A model generated the notes under the pieces. That model saw only the letters and a list, made by a program, of their open reading frames with translations, had not been told where the DNA came from and did not search any database. A DNA stretch of 64,000 nt, taken from the NCBI GenBank assembly GCA_038501785.1, contig JBAMJR010000053.1, positions 1,459,001 to 1,523,000 on the forward strand. Direction: 5' to 3'. Shown piece after piece: positions 51,767 through 62,300 of the stretch. The position numbers and the translations under genes were made by a program. This DNA comes from Myoxocephalus aenaeus (taxonomy: Eukaryota; Chordata; Actinopteri; Perciformes; Cottidae). The number at the start of each line of letters is the position of its first letter. Positions within the stretch are counted from its first letter, which is position 1.

Positions 51767-54131
51767 CTCTGTGTCTCTGTGTGTGTCCAAGCTACACATA
51801 TGTATCTGCTATAAGTGCATTTTTGGGTGTGTGCACACGTCAAGGGTCATACTCGTAAGTCATGGAGTGCACGTGTGTTTGTTTGTGTGTGTGGGGTTAA
51901 ATTAGGGTTCAGTACATTCCATACTTAGGTGAGAGTGACTGTCCTCTCTATCAGGGTAAATGTAGTCATCAGCTTCCCGTGTGTGTGCGCATGCATGCAG
52001 CGGAAACATTGACAACAGCCAATGTCCCTTGTTGACCTCACACACTCTTGTCAGAGAGTCTGCTCAAAGCACACACAGCTGTGTGTGTGAGAGCATTCCA
52101 TGTCCGTGAGGCTGCTCATCTGTTATGACGTGTGTGTGTGTGTGTTTTAACTGTATATAAAGTATACACACTCCTGGTGTTTAAATGTCTGTGATTAGCG
52201 CTTTGAATTGTGAGCATGAAGCGACTGGTAAACCCGGCAGCCTTGACACGGGGCCAGAGTTGTGTATCTGATTTTGCAGTGAACGGTAAATTAAGACGCA
52301 TCGATCCATCGTCACCTCGCTGCCTGTCTGCCAGACTTGTTTGCTCCGCTGATCAGAGCCGCCTGGTCGCACCACATCTTGTCTTGCCACGTGAATAACG
52401 AGCTCCACTCACAGAGAGGATTAGCCGTGGGAGTGGCGAACAGAAGGAAAACTCAGTTTGACAGTTGCTAATTGCTACGAGTTTAATAATACGGGGCGCT
52501 GCTGAGTTTAGGCACAAAACCCTGGGATCAAATCTGAAACAAAACATATCAAGTGTCGCTATAGCTCGGCTCCCAATACATGTTGCTGACCGCCGGGACG
52601 AGCTGTCATCACATCGGCTCACTTGACTACTGCCCGGCGTTAGGAGGCTGTTTAGTTTCACAGATGTACAGATAGCGTGTGTGTCACCCATGTGTGTGCA
52701 GCCACCTTCTTGATCTCCTCCATTTCTCGGAGTCTCTCTTGTTCCACACGCTCCCTCTCCAGCCGCCGGCGGACCTGAAACACACAGACTTACACACATG
52801 ATTTGTGTATTTTTTTCAATTAGTGGCTTGTGGTGATAGTGGGTTGTACAATATTTGAAGACCTTCCTCATCTCTTACCCGATCCTCCTTTTTGTCTCTC
52901 CAGTCGTCCTCCAAAGCTCCTTGAGCAGTTCCTGCTGTTGTCTTTTCTGACGGTCCCAGAAACGTGTAGTCCTCCTCTTTACACAAACCTCTCATTGACT
53001 AGAACCAGAAGAACAGCCATTCATCGAGTGAGACACTCGTTAACATATTCCGCCAATTTAATATTGCCTTGAGTAGTGCCATAGACTGTATAGCACAACG
53101 TTGTTGTGACGTCACCCATTGGTTTCTGGATTGTGGTTTTGAAGCCTTAAGTTTGTAATTTCGGCCATCGCATCTTGTTTTGTTGCAAACAGTGAACCAA
53201 AATGACCATATATGGACTGTGGAGGAGTGACATACAGTAGATGTGCCGTATACAGTTCTGCTCGTGGTAGCGACCCGTCAATCACAAGGTAGCCCCGCCC
53301 TAAAGCATACCGTAATTTATTGTATATATTTGACTGTATACAGGAGTGTTTACTAAATAAACATCATGCTGAAGGCTTGAAAGTAGTGATTGAGACCTTA
53401 AACTCATGTTTGCCATGTTTAAACTAATTTTCTCTTCGACTATCTTACAATCTGACGGAGCCACAAGCTTCACAGGCTGAGAATGGTTATCAATATCATT
53501 CTCATGCTTCCGACGGGACAAAATGAAAGAGAAACTTGCGGTCATGACTTGAAATAAAACAACTGAAGGTTTAAGCAACAAAACTACCTGGTTAGGTTTA
53601 TGAAAAGATTCTGGTTTGTCTTAAAGTAAGTATGTTTGTTTTGTAATTTACGTATGTTGTTGTTAGTGAAGTACAAAAGTTCATAAAATAAAATAAGTCA
53701 ACTTAGAGACATCAACATAAATGTGGGGGGAGGGGTCAGGGAATAGTTTGAGTTTGAAAATGATGCAAATCATAGATCCAGATCCCTACCCAAGTAGCAA
53801 AATACATATTTGGAACAAATCCACTGTGGAAATAGATGCTGTTTACTTGTTTATGTTGCTGTGTTTTTCATTGTCTCCTTGGAGAAACGGTTTGGTTCCG
53901 CTGAAAGATATTTGTGGAAGAGTCATCCGTCGGGTTAATGAGGACGAGAGCACGCTAAGAAACTTGCTAAACCGCCGCCACTGTAAGCATGAGCGGTTTT
54001 AATAACCGCAAGCCAATCCCTGCGTGTTGTCTTTACAGTCAAGTTGGTTCCAGCGTTTTAATCACGTACCTTTGACATTGGAATGCCTTGAAACCGCTTC
54101 ATGTGATTCATCTTGATCCGGGACAGGTCTG
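47920..54131 (-). CDS. Small coiled-coil protein gene, unrecognised (5 exons, overall span)
   Basis: Minus-strand exons 54131-54070, 52998-52879, 52774-52706, 48572-48477 and 48009-47920 join in one frame, all junctions phase 0 after the start, with GT-AG boundaries. If the ATG at 54109-54111 is the start, the protein has 138 residues. It is highly charged: DWRDKKEDRVRRRLERERVE, then RLREMEEIKK, EKEQQWRTHVETLTSSQEKT and LQDRLARLRRFREFQRKVLV, ending TVNQLLTRM. This predicts one long amphipathic or coiled-coil helix; no signal peptide or membrane segment is seen. The start is uncertain: the sequence upstream in the same frame stays open (DLSRIK) to the splice-like site at 54132, so more N-terminal exons may exist. 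I do not recognise the family. It converges on the anoctamin gene. Confidence 0.65.
48433..48474. repeat. (GT)n microsatellite touching a splice donor
   Basis: 21 perfect units on the + strand. On the minus strand the intron begins GTAC followed at once by (AC)n, so the donor is embedded in the microsatellite edge. Confidence 0.95.
48477..48572 (-). CDS. Coiled-coil gene, exon 4 of those seen
   Basis: 96 nt, 32 codons: EKEQQWRTHVETLTSSQEKT then LQDRLARLRRFR. The acceptor is ATGTGTCAG; the donor is TTTAGG-GTACAC. Both neighbours join in phase 0. Confidence 0.72.
48885..48970 (+). repeat. Dispersed repeat family 2 (copy 2)
   Basis: GATTGGTTAGGTTTAGGCCA, CTAAACGACTTGGTAGACG and ATCACGGTTTGTGTTAAAAT, in the same order as the copies at 35.1 kb and 53.6 kb. 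Confidence 0.6.
49679..49703. repeat. (GT)n microsatellite
   Basis: About 12 perfect units. Confidence 0.9.
49945..49971. repeat. (GT)n microsatellite
   Basis: About 13 units, followed by a G-run. Confidence 0.9.
50079..50111. repeat. (AC)n microsatellite
   Basis: About 16 perfect units. Confidence 0.9.
51704..51785. repeat. Compound (GT)n(CT)n microsatellite
   Basis: About 14 GT units run directly into about 15 CT units, then GTGTCTCT repeats. Confidence 0.93.
52706..52774 (-). CDS. Coiled-coil gene, exon 3 of those seen
   Basis: 69 nt, 23 codons: VRRRLERERVEQERLREMEE then IKK. Acceptor GTTTCAG. The donor AAG-GTGGCT is weak; an alternative donor 18 bases further on (TGG-GTGACA, exon end 52688) would add VAAHTW and keep the frame. 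Which one is used cannot be decided here. Confidence 0.65.
52879..52998 (-). CDS. Coiled-coil gene, exon 2 of those seen
   Basis: 120 nt, 40 codons: SMRGLCKEEDYTFLGPSEKT then TAGTAQGALEDDWRDKKEDR. Acceptor CTGGTTCTAG, donor CGG-GTAAGA, both good. This is the only non-helical, low-charge part of the predicted protein. Confidence 0.72.
53086..53475 (+). repeat. Dispersed repeat family 1, longest copy
   Basis: ATAGACTGTATAGC, GTGGTTTTGAAGCCTTAAG, GCATCTTGTTTTGTTGCAAA, GTCAATCACAAGGTAGCCCC and TTAAACTCATGTTTGCCATG occur in this order. Partial or inverted copies are at 20130, 24500 and 28985. No coding capacity; length and structure suggest a SINE- or MITE-type repeat. Confidence 0.65.
53569..53645 (+). 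repeat. Dispersed repeat family 2 (copy 3)
   Basis: TTTAAGCAACAAAACTACCT, GGTTAGGTTTATGAAAAGAT and TCTGGTTTGTCTTAAAGTAA, parallel to the copies at 35.1 and 48.9 kb. It lies about 100 bp downstream of family 1. Confidence 0.6.
54070..54131 (-). CDS. Coiled-coil gene, first exon seen (start uncertain)
   Basis: In the frame set by the next exon it encodes DLSRIKMNHMKRFQGIPMSK with donor AAG-GTACGT. The ATG at 54109-54111 has A at -3, a fair start context, which I take as the provisional start. A CAG acceptor lies at 54132-54134. If the exon is internal it would need a preceding exon with one base left over. Confidence 0.5.
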
Positions 54132-54345
54132 CTGCTCATGACACATAGATATGCACAGTTTGAATTATGAAGTCTCACTGACTTTGAGACATTTACATCA
54201 CCAGTTATACAAATACCTCAGTGAGAAATGTACATCTCCGTTATGACAGTTTACTTCATAAATAAAAAATAAAAAGATATTAGCATTTGGAGGAAAACAA
54301 TCTGAAAGAGTCAGATTCCTCATTAATAGTCCATCAATTACTCAC

Positions 54346-54405
54346 CTGCAGGTCAACACTGTCAAACCAGTGTCCACTGTTGTCATCAATACCTGTGACT
54401 TCTCT
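54346..54405 (-). other. Possible upstream exon of the coiled-coil gene (phase conflict)
   Basis: 60 bases between ATAAGCAG and a strong donor CTGCAG-GTGAGT, open as REVTGIDDNSGHWFDSVDLQ. It ends in phase 0, whereas the next exon needs one leftover base, so it cannot be joined directly as coding. It could be 5' UTR, belong to an isoform or be coincidental. Confidence 0.25.
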
Positions 54406-54829
54406 CTGCTTATGTCCTCTTTATGTCTTTAATGTCTCATTATAACCACAGATCCTTCCTGCGTCCTTCTCCAGTTTAAAGTCCCGACAGAGTTTCGGAT
54501 CAGAGTTATAAAGGTTCTTATCCAGTGACGGCGTGCAACCTACATGCCAGTTATTTCCACAGTGCGGTGACAGAAGTGCCACCGTCGCACTAATAGAGCG
54601 AGTCAAGATCATAATGGATAGTTTGGAAGCTTTTTCTTTATTGAGATCAGTATGAGGCTTCAGGTCAGTGCTTCTCAACCCTTACCAATACCAGAGGGCC
54701 TTCAGTTTGGTAGTGTATATTCTAGAAACTGCTTTCCATCCATCCAGAGAACAAAACTGTGAAAAAACAGTAAATACTTTTGACATTTTTGAAAATAAGC
54801 CTATCAGCTTTCTTGTCGAGATTCAGGTG

Positions 54830-55075
54830 AGAAGATTGATACCACTCATGGCTTCATGCTAGTTAGCTTAGCCTATATAGCTCTCTAATAAATACACTAT
54901 TTCCACTTTGATCAATATGTTAGAAACGCAAGTGTATAAAACAACATGCTGTGGGGTTGTGCCGATGACAATAGGACTCCAAAAAGTCCAGGTTTGGACA
55001 CTTTGGTTGAACAAACCAAATATAACATATCTTTGTTTCCCCCTGTAAGGCCTTATGCTACGCTAAGATAGAGTG
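54830..55075. repeat. Dispersed repeat family 3, two fragments in opposite orientation
   Basis: GTGAGAAGATTGATACCACT at 54828 and TTAGCTTAGCCTATATAGC on the + strand, then TTTGTTTCCCCCTGTAAGG with TTATGCTACGCTAAG near 55035-55065, which is the inverse of the GGGGGAAAC/TTAGCATAA order seen at 5.5 kb. An inverted pair or a rearranged copy. Confidence 0.45.
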
Positions 55076-55079
55076 GTTG

Positions 55080-56275
55080 TCAATTCATATTTAGCATGAA
55101 GACGTGACGGTGACGTGATCAGGAAGTAATGAGGATGATACAGTTTAGCCTAATATGTATCAACGGCGCTCCCTGTGCAGAGTTGCAGCAATCCGTGCTG
55201 TATTTATCCTTTGGGATCAATATAGTTGACAACGTCCTCTGATCTTAATTAATAGCCCTTTCAGCAGTCTGCTAATAAGCCTGGCAGCCTCATACGGTAG
55301 CCGAGATGTGAACAGTGAACTCACTCTGACACCGCGTTGACACATTCAAGAAAAACACGTCTGGGAGCTGTTACAGCGCTGCTGGATCAGATGAGGAGCA
55401 GTCAGTGTTAAATGATTCCCTTCTCTGTCAGCTTATATGAAGTAGCACAGCACAGTAATCTATGCTCAGTATACTCTATACTGTAGACGATGCACTGATT
55501 TCATTTGGCAAAGCAAGATTATACAAAAACAACATGGAAAAAAAACATCATTACACTGCATGTGCATGAAATTGATCATGAAACTGGATTATTATATATA
55601 TATTTATGTTTTTGGTACACCCTCAGTAATATACAGTATATTGTCTTAAATAAACATCCCAAAATAAATTGACAAAAATCTGAAAAAAATCTCCCATGAA
55701 AGAATTCAATAAAACCTTTATTTCAGGACATAATTAATGTTTTATTATACTCATTAAACTTATTAAATCATTAAAAACAATATTACCACAGTGATATGCA
55801 TTATTCTATGCATTATTCTTTCAGTTGCACAAATGAATAATAAACAACATTTTACATTATTTTACATCATTATTATAATATATACAAAATAAAGCTAAAC
55901 CATATTAGCCTTTTAGATAATAAAAACCCGCTGGGACAACATATGAGAAGGAGTGAGCTGAAGAGCGAGTGCACTCCAGGAGCCTCACTCCAGACCAGAG
56001 GCGGTGCCGAGGTTAACAGCAGGGATTGCTGTTGGGAAGTGGGAGCAGACTGCGAATGACAAAGCGCAGTAAAGCATAACTGTGAGGGTGTGTCATGGCC
56101 AGTGTTTGTTATTTTACGAGGTGCAACGTTTTCATCCTCCCACTGTAGAATGATGTACGTTAATCTCACTGTAGTTTTAAATAGCCTTTTTATAGGTTGT
56201 TAGGCAAGCTCGTAATGAGAAATAGCAGAAGTCTGGCAGGCCTGGAATACATATGAATAATGTTCACGTTAATGT

Positions 56276-56314
<39 letters not shown>

Positions 56315-57489
56315 TGTGTATACAGATGCCTAAATTAAAGCCATACTGACAGTAAAAAAAGTCTGCAGCTGCCTAAACATCCTAACTGCATGACGTTTGA
56401 TCACAGCATGCAATAAGCAGGAACATCCTAATTGTTACAGGGCATCTTAGAATGGAGTCACGTGTGAAGTCTCAAACCGCAAAGGGCACTTATGGCGTCC
56501 ACATGCTCTCAAAAACACAGACGAGAACACACAACCTACTATCCCGCATCGCTTCACACACCCTCCGTACATTCAGCACCCGGAGAGAGAGCAACAAGCT
56601 GTGATCTTTGACCTCTGGCCTCTGAACATCCCCGACGCCCTGACATCACTCATCCCCCTGCTCATAACAGGAAACAGAGCTGGACTTTTAAATATGTGAA
56701 CTAGCCCTTTAGCAAACCATTAACATTAATTATACGCTTGTTGTTTTTAAAACTCAGTGACTCGTTGGTGGTCGTATTCTGGACGCATCTTGTCATCGAT
56801 GCTTCATGTGGGACACGGTGCGGAGAACAGTGATGGTTCTGTTTGGGCTTTCTCTCTAAACCTTTGCAGCATCTATAAGCGTTAAGTTCCTGCAACAGAA
56901 GGGATGTGCAAATGGATACACAATCGAGTGCCGCAGTGTGAAAAGGGTGAGGTTAGGTTTCAGTGCCTTCATAGGAGGTCATAGGACTGCTTGTGTATTT
57001 TGAACGGATAATGGCTCCAGGTTCAAGTCAGAACCTCAAAGTCTGACTGGGCTTGAGTTCTAGTTTCCATCAGTGGCAGCAGGTTAAAGCTTGGTAATCT
57101 TATTAAAACATGTTTTGTTATATTTGTTAAAATTCTCTTTCTGAAAGCAAGAAAAAAAGAAGAAAAAAAAAGTGTTTTGTAGCTGTCCAGGACCGTAATA
57201 AGCCCACCCAATCAATTCTTTCACAATGTGGTCACATTTAACCAGCTCCCAAAACTGAAATTAAAAATTATGTCGCACAGCTGCAGACAAACTTCGACAG
57301 CTGTGTTGTAGATCGCACGAAGAGCGTGTGCAAGGCCTCACTCGGTCCACAGGTTGCCTGAAGTGACCTGAGAGCAAAGTGTATCCCAGCTGTCCCGCGA
57401 CGCCTGCGTGACATCACGTCCTTTTTTTCATCCCAAAGATCAAATTCGTGGCCCGGGATCAGATGCGCGGCGGGCGGCCGCCTGGTGAC
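55080..57489. other. No gene recognised
   Basis: AT-rich intergenic sequence. A (GT)n tract with TA interruptions lies at 56279-56320. No exon supported. Confidence 0.5.
56279..56320. repeat. (GT)n microsatellite, interrupted
   Basis: About 20 units with two A substitutions. Confidence 0.9.
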
Positions 57490-57730
57490 CTGGAGTGACT
57501 CTGTGAAAAGCTCTTGCCATGAGGAATCCCCAACTCGCCTCGTGTCTTAATGCCTGATCCCTCGGCCACTAAACTGTGCACCGCAACAGGCTTAACTCCT
57601 CCTCCGTGCCCATTGTCCAGCACGGTTCCAGGCTCCAGGGGACTCGGCTCCTCCGGCGGGAACACTCGCTGAAGTGCAGGTGTTCGTACGTGTTTGGGTG
57701 TGGGAGCCCACAGATGGGGGCCGCGGGGAT
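57490..57730 (-). other. GC-rich open stretch, possible exon
   Basis: On the minus strand an acceptor-like GAGTTTCAG at 57731 is followed by 80 open codons (DPRGPHLWAPTPKHVRTPAL ... VAEGSGIKTRGELGIPHGKS) to a possible but weak donor CCAG-GTCACC. It is much GC-richer than its surroundings. I do not recognise the peptide and cannot join it in phase to the coiled-coil gene, so this is only a candidate. Confidence 0.25.
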
Positions 57731-58450
57731 CTGAAACTCCCTTCTTAGTCTTTCTGATAAGTGTGCTTGTATTTGTGTGCACACGTGTGTTTGTGGGAGC
57801 AAATCCTGTTATGTTATACTGTTGGCAGTGACACTGTTAGACAGTCCCCTGACCTAAAGCTGTCTGAGAGCAGGAGTGTGTATGCGTTTCGGGATGCTGT
57901 CGTTGAGCATCATCCCAATCCCTGCACAAAAACGGGGTTTGCACCAACATGCGTGTATAGTCTTATTTTTTTGTTTAAATGTTTTATTACATTCAGAGAA
58001 TATCCTTTGGCCCCCAAGAGTCCTTTCTGACTGCACAAACTAACATATTCCATTATGATAGAGACAAATACATATTCATTAGGGATTTTGTTTGTGGTGC
58101 TCATAATATTGTTGAGTGATCGAGGAAAAATATGAAAGTAAAAAAGTCTAACTATTATAACCGTATAATCATTTTCTTTTTATATGTAACCATTTGAGCA
58201 TATATATAATGTTTGGTTTTTATTTTCATTATAGTTTGTGATTAGACAGTATAAAATCCATAGGACGCTATAAGTTGCTATGTTATATACTCTTTTTGAA
58301 TGAGATGTGTTAAATGTTCTTTCCTTTGTTAGAAGCATGCGTCGCCAATCTAACCAGATAGGGTTGTAAAACCCCCTCTGTCCAACTCTGGTGACAGCAT
58401 GACTGATGTACTCTTGTGTATAAAAGAGGGTGGAGAATGTATGTTTTTCG

Positions 58451-58750
58451 GGGTGCCTCGCAATTCTGTGCAGGAGGATAGAAGAGAGAAGAGGTGTTTA
58501 TTCACCAGCTCTAAAAACTTAACCCTTTCTCTTAGTTACTTGTAAACTTTTACTAGTTAAGGAGAAAAATCAGATTGGACCTGTCCCAGCCCTTAAGGGT
58601 TGGGACAGGTCTCCAGCTTTAGAGTCTGGAAGAAACTTCTACTATCAGGAGAGGGGTGCCTCACAATTCTGTGCAGGTGGATAGAAGAGAGAAGAGGTGT
58701 TTATTCACCAGCTCTAAAAACTTAACCCTTTCTCTTAGTTATTAGTAAAT
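58451..58750 (+). repeat. Pair of about 95-bp direct repeats with a hairpin between
   Basis: GGGTGCCTCGCAATTCTGTG and its follow-on (GATAGAAGAGAGAAGAGGTG, TTTATTCACCAGCTCTAAAA) occur at 58451 and again at 58654 with about three changes. Between them lies the near-perfect palindrome at 58578-58611. Confidence 0.93.
58578..58611. repeat. 34-base near-perfect palindrome
   Basis: GACCTGTCCCAGCCCTTAAG then GGTTGGGACAGGTC. One position pairs G with T; all others are complementary. Confidence 0.95.
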
Positions 58751-58925
58751 TTTAAACGTTTGATTGAATTGAATTTTTGTTGTATGTAAGATAATCTTGA
58801 AATAAAACTCAGCCTTATTTCGTAAGGTACTGAAACCAAAACAAAGATTCTGGTTCTTTAAAACAATTTAAACCCTCTTTCCCTGTCCATCCACCGTGAG
58901 ATACAGAGGTGACGACTGAATCTAC

Positions 58926-59336
58926 CAAAGAAACTTAAGGTAAGTATCTTTGGGTGAAGACTTTTGCAGTGTTTGTCATAATGATGAGATGGTGTCAAAA
59001 AGGTAGATGAGAAGATATAGACGATATACGTACTCATCTTGATAAGGGTTGAGAGAAGTTACAGCCCACCGCAGGGGACCTCGAGCGCAAGCTCTAAAAC
59101 ACCCTCGACAAAACCTATAACTTATTTCGAAAATAAACACAAAAACCTAACGATTTAGCACGGGGCGAGATAAAAGACCGAAGGTGTTATACCAATATCG
59201 GATGAGGATTGTTATTTCCTCCGGGATCACTAGGATAATTAACCGACGGAGTGCCACCGAGTTAGGTGCGAGGTCTTGCCTTTACTAACCAAACCCTCCC
59301 TTCCCCTCTTCCCTTGGCAAGACCACCGTTCACGTT

Positions 59337-59338
<2 letters not shown>
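58926..59338 (+). other. Leader-like sequence downstream of the LTR-like segment
   Basis: A strong donor CTTAAG-GTAAGT lies at 58935-58945, followed by CpG-containing non-coding sequence that differs in composition from the AT-rich surroundings. Retroviral leaders often carry such a donor, but no gag frame follows before the (AT)n tract at 59339. Confidence 0.35.
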
Positions 59339-59389
<51 letters not shown>

Positions 59390-59395
59390 TTTTAT
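59339..59395. repeat. (AT)n followed by poly-T
   Basis: About 21 AT units and 13 T. Confidence 0.93.
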
Positions 59396-62300
59396 TATTA
59401 TTATTTATTTTTTCGAAATCATCACACGTTTATGTACACCCACATGTTGAGTCAGTAAGTAACTAGTGCGTTCTTTTGCATCCGTTGTTTGACTACAACG
59501 TTATCATCCAGAATGGCATCTGATAAACACCCACTTCGTCTCGCAGCTCAAAGCACTATGTAGTTTATGGTTGGCAGTTTGACCCCTTAGGCCACCAGAG
59601 TATCATTGCTAATTAGAACTAAACACAAAGTACAGCGGAGGCCGATGGGAACATCATTAGGTCTTTGCTCATGGACCTCATTTTATTCTGAAGAGAATGC
59701 TAATGGTTGGCTCTATCAATGAAAAACAAATTTATGTTGAGATATTGACTCAAAACTACAAATGTCACCTTCAAGGTGGCCTTTAGGATTCATTGTCTGT
59801 GCAAAATGTGGTGCCACTCCATCTAGAAGATGATGGGATCCCGAGCAAGTCGACCTGCTGGTCGCACTACAAAAGTCAGGAGATCCCACCAATAGAAATA
59901 CATTTCACTCAACACCAAAAAATGTCAAACTCAGGGTGGCGCGATAGGAAAAGTCATGAATCTGTGTACCAAATTTCATGCCAATCCGTCCCATTCATTC
60001 CTCAACATTCCTAGAGCCGAGTCGCGGGCATGGGCACAAACACAGAAGTAACATGTCTCTGCAACAATAACCTGGGGCCTCTGGATAATCCAGACTTCAA
60101 TAGAGAGTCTTCATGGGAACTACTTTCTGAAATGGTATATATATATATATACAATAGAAAGGACACTGTGTTCCATGAAGTAACAGCGACTCACTCTGTA
60201 AACACGTTTTGTTGACGAGATGTAGCTCAACCAACATAGTTAGTGTATTTATGCTTTACAGAAAATGGTTTGACCAAAATATCAACCTTCCACTTGCATG
60301 TAAGAGGAGGAGTATACATTTGAGTCAAGTTTGTCTGCTTGCCAGCCTCAGTGATTAATGATACCATCCCTCTGTGAACCGCAACAAAATTAATGATATT
60401 TCTCTTGGTGATCCATCCGCTTAGAGACTGGAGTTGACGTTTTTTTTTGTAACATACGAAGATAAACATGAGGTTTTATGTCCAAATCTGGGGTACTCAA
60501 GCTGTGAGAGAAACAGACGAGGTATTATTGAGAGCGACCAGGTTATGACTCCACTTCATCGAGGACTAAAATAACATTATGTCAGAGAGTTATGGGAACA
60601 GGAGGGCTGTGGAGAGGTTCTCTGACTCGTTGAAGCTGAGCGCTCACATTTCTGTCCTACACCCTTCTCCTCTCTTCGACATGGGAAGCAGAGCAGCCAT
60701 CCAGGACATGCCACACTGGAAAAACACCTTGAGGTTTTTCAAGTCAAATCCTAATCCCAAACGGTCAAGATTTAAAAAAATAACAAGCACACAAAAGGAC
60801 TGATTCTATTGAGGATAAAATATATATTAAGTAAAAAAAAAAGGGAGGAAAGATTACTGTAAAAACAATTTAGATAGCTAATGTAATTTTTCAAGGCAAT
60901 CTGAGACGTTGGAGGAATCAGCACTTTGGCTTTCACATACATTATGAAAACAAGAGTGATAGCCATTGAATTCCCCATGCAGCATAAAGTAGCCACTATT
61001 GCGGAAGTCCACCTTGATGTTTTAGCGTTGATCCTGCTATTAGTGCTGTCAGACAGCCGGTCTTCTCTTGAGGGATGCACACAGGCTTTTTGCACATTTC
61101 TCATAAAAAAATTACTCTGCACACTTCTCTGTGGTCAGAAAACTTCCCCACATTGCTCAAACATCCTTTTTGACTGGGTGCACCTTGCCAGCAGCATAGT
61201 AATACTACTTCAATCTTATATAGCGCGTTCCTAAGTTTCCAAGTTATTTTATTTTGGTATTTTGTATTTGGTCATTTGTTGACCTGGTATGGCGCTGGAT
61301 AAAATGTTGTTTCGGGGTCATGAATGTCACATTTCCATGTAAATCCATCAAAAGGTTTTTCCGAGTTTTCATACGGCTTTACTCTTCTTCGATTCGTGAT
61401 TGCCTGCACAACATATTGTGCTGTATGCACATTGTTTATTGCTGTGTTTATACATTCTGTACTTGCATAAGCACTGCAGGTTGGTGGAGCAGAGTATTGC
61501 AGCTGTCTTTGCTATGTTGTTTTCTTCAGGATCCATGGTTTGACATTACGTGAGCCACTATTGGATGGCTATCATGCGTGGGCCGTATTGTTTTCGTTGA
61601 TTTTTTTTTTTTCATGATTTTCCCTTTTTTAAAGATGTCTGCTTCATGTTTGTATTTTAACTGGGGATTTCACTGGCCTTCCTTCTCTGTTGTTCTTATT
61701 CCTTCTGTGTTTAGAATATTGTATAGAATCAAGAAGCTTTACCATGCATATTGTACATACTCATTCAGACATTTACACTTTGAAATGTGGAGTTCTATCC
61801 CGATCCGGCCCAACAGTGAGAGCTGAGCCCACTTTGAACTCTTTGCCAGAGGAAAAGAAAAGCATACAATCCGAACGATCAGGGGATTTCAATCCATAAC
61901 ATGACCCTGGACATTCGACACATGCATGGATTTGGATAGGTGTGAATCAGCAGACCTACTCAAACTAAATGCTGTCAGCTTCACTTTACTAAAATAGAAA
62001 AACTGTCAAATTAATTTCATTCTCTGGAAATTCAAAATAGCTCAGGGGAGCTAAGAGAGTGTGAAGAGGGGAGCGCACAAAGACTCTTTTCATTATGTGT
62101 TTTATCTTTTGGCACATGGAGATACGTTTGGTAAGAGGAAGCTGTAGACATCCATTCATTGCACAGAGTCAGATCTGGTGGCGTGACTGGTTTTTAGGCG
62201 CCAAACAGGGTCGTGGTAAGTGTGGAGCTGCGGGGCGTAATGACATGTCCATTAGCATTTAGAGATGGAAACAAGGAAACATGTTATTGTGATGACGTTG

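Larger units (their letters stand above)
48573..52705 (-). other. Intron of the coiled-coil gene (about 4.1 kb)
   Basis: Contains dispersed repeat family 2, several dinucleotide tracts (49681, 49945, 50080, 51704) and no other supported exon. Confidence 0.6.
52999..54069 (-). other. Intron of the coiled-coil gene with dispersed repeats
   Basis: 1.07 kb intron, almost half of it repeat: family 1 at 53086-53475 and family 2 at 53569-53645. Confidence 0.6.
58330..58925 (+). mobile_element. LTR-like segment of a retroelement (possible endogenous retrovirus)
   Basis: TATAAAAG at 58419-58426 and AATAAA at 58801-58806 lie in the order expected for an LTR. Between them is an internal duplication of about 95 bp (58451-58547 and 58654-58748). 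A second LTR copy, a gag/pol frame and target duplications were not found in the window, so it may be a solo LTR with leader or a truncated element. Family not assigned. Confidence 0.5.

Noticed and set aside
54421..54678. 85-codon minus-strand open frame upstream of the coiled-coil gene
   Set aside because: No splice site links it to the coiled-coil exons and its sequence is not charged or helical like theirs; kept only as background.
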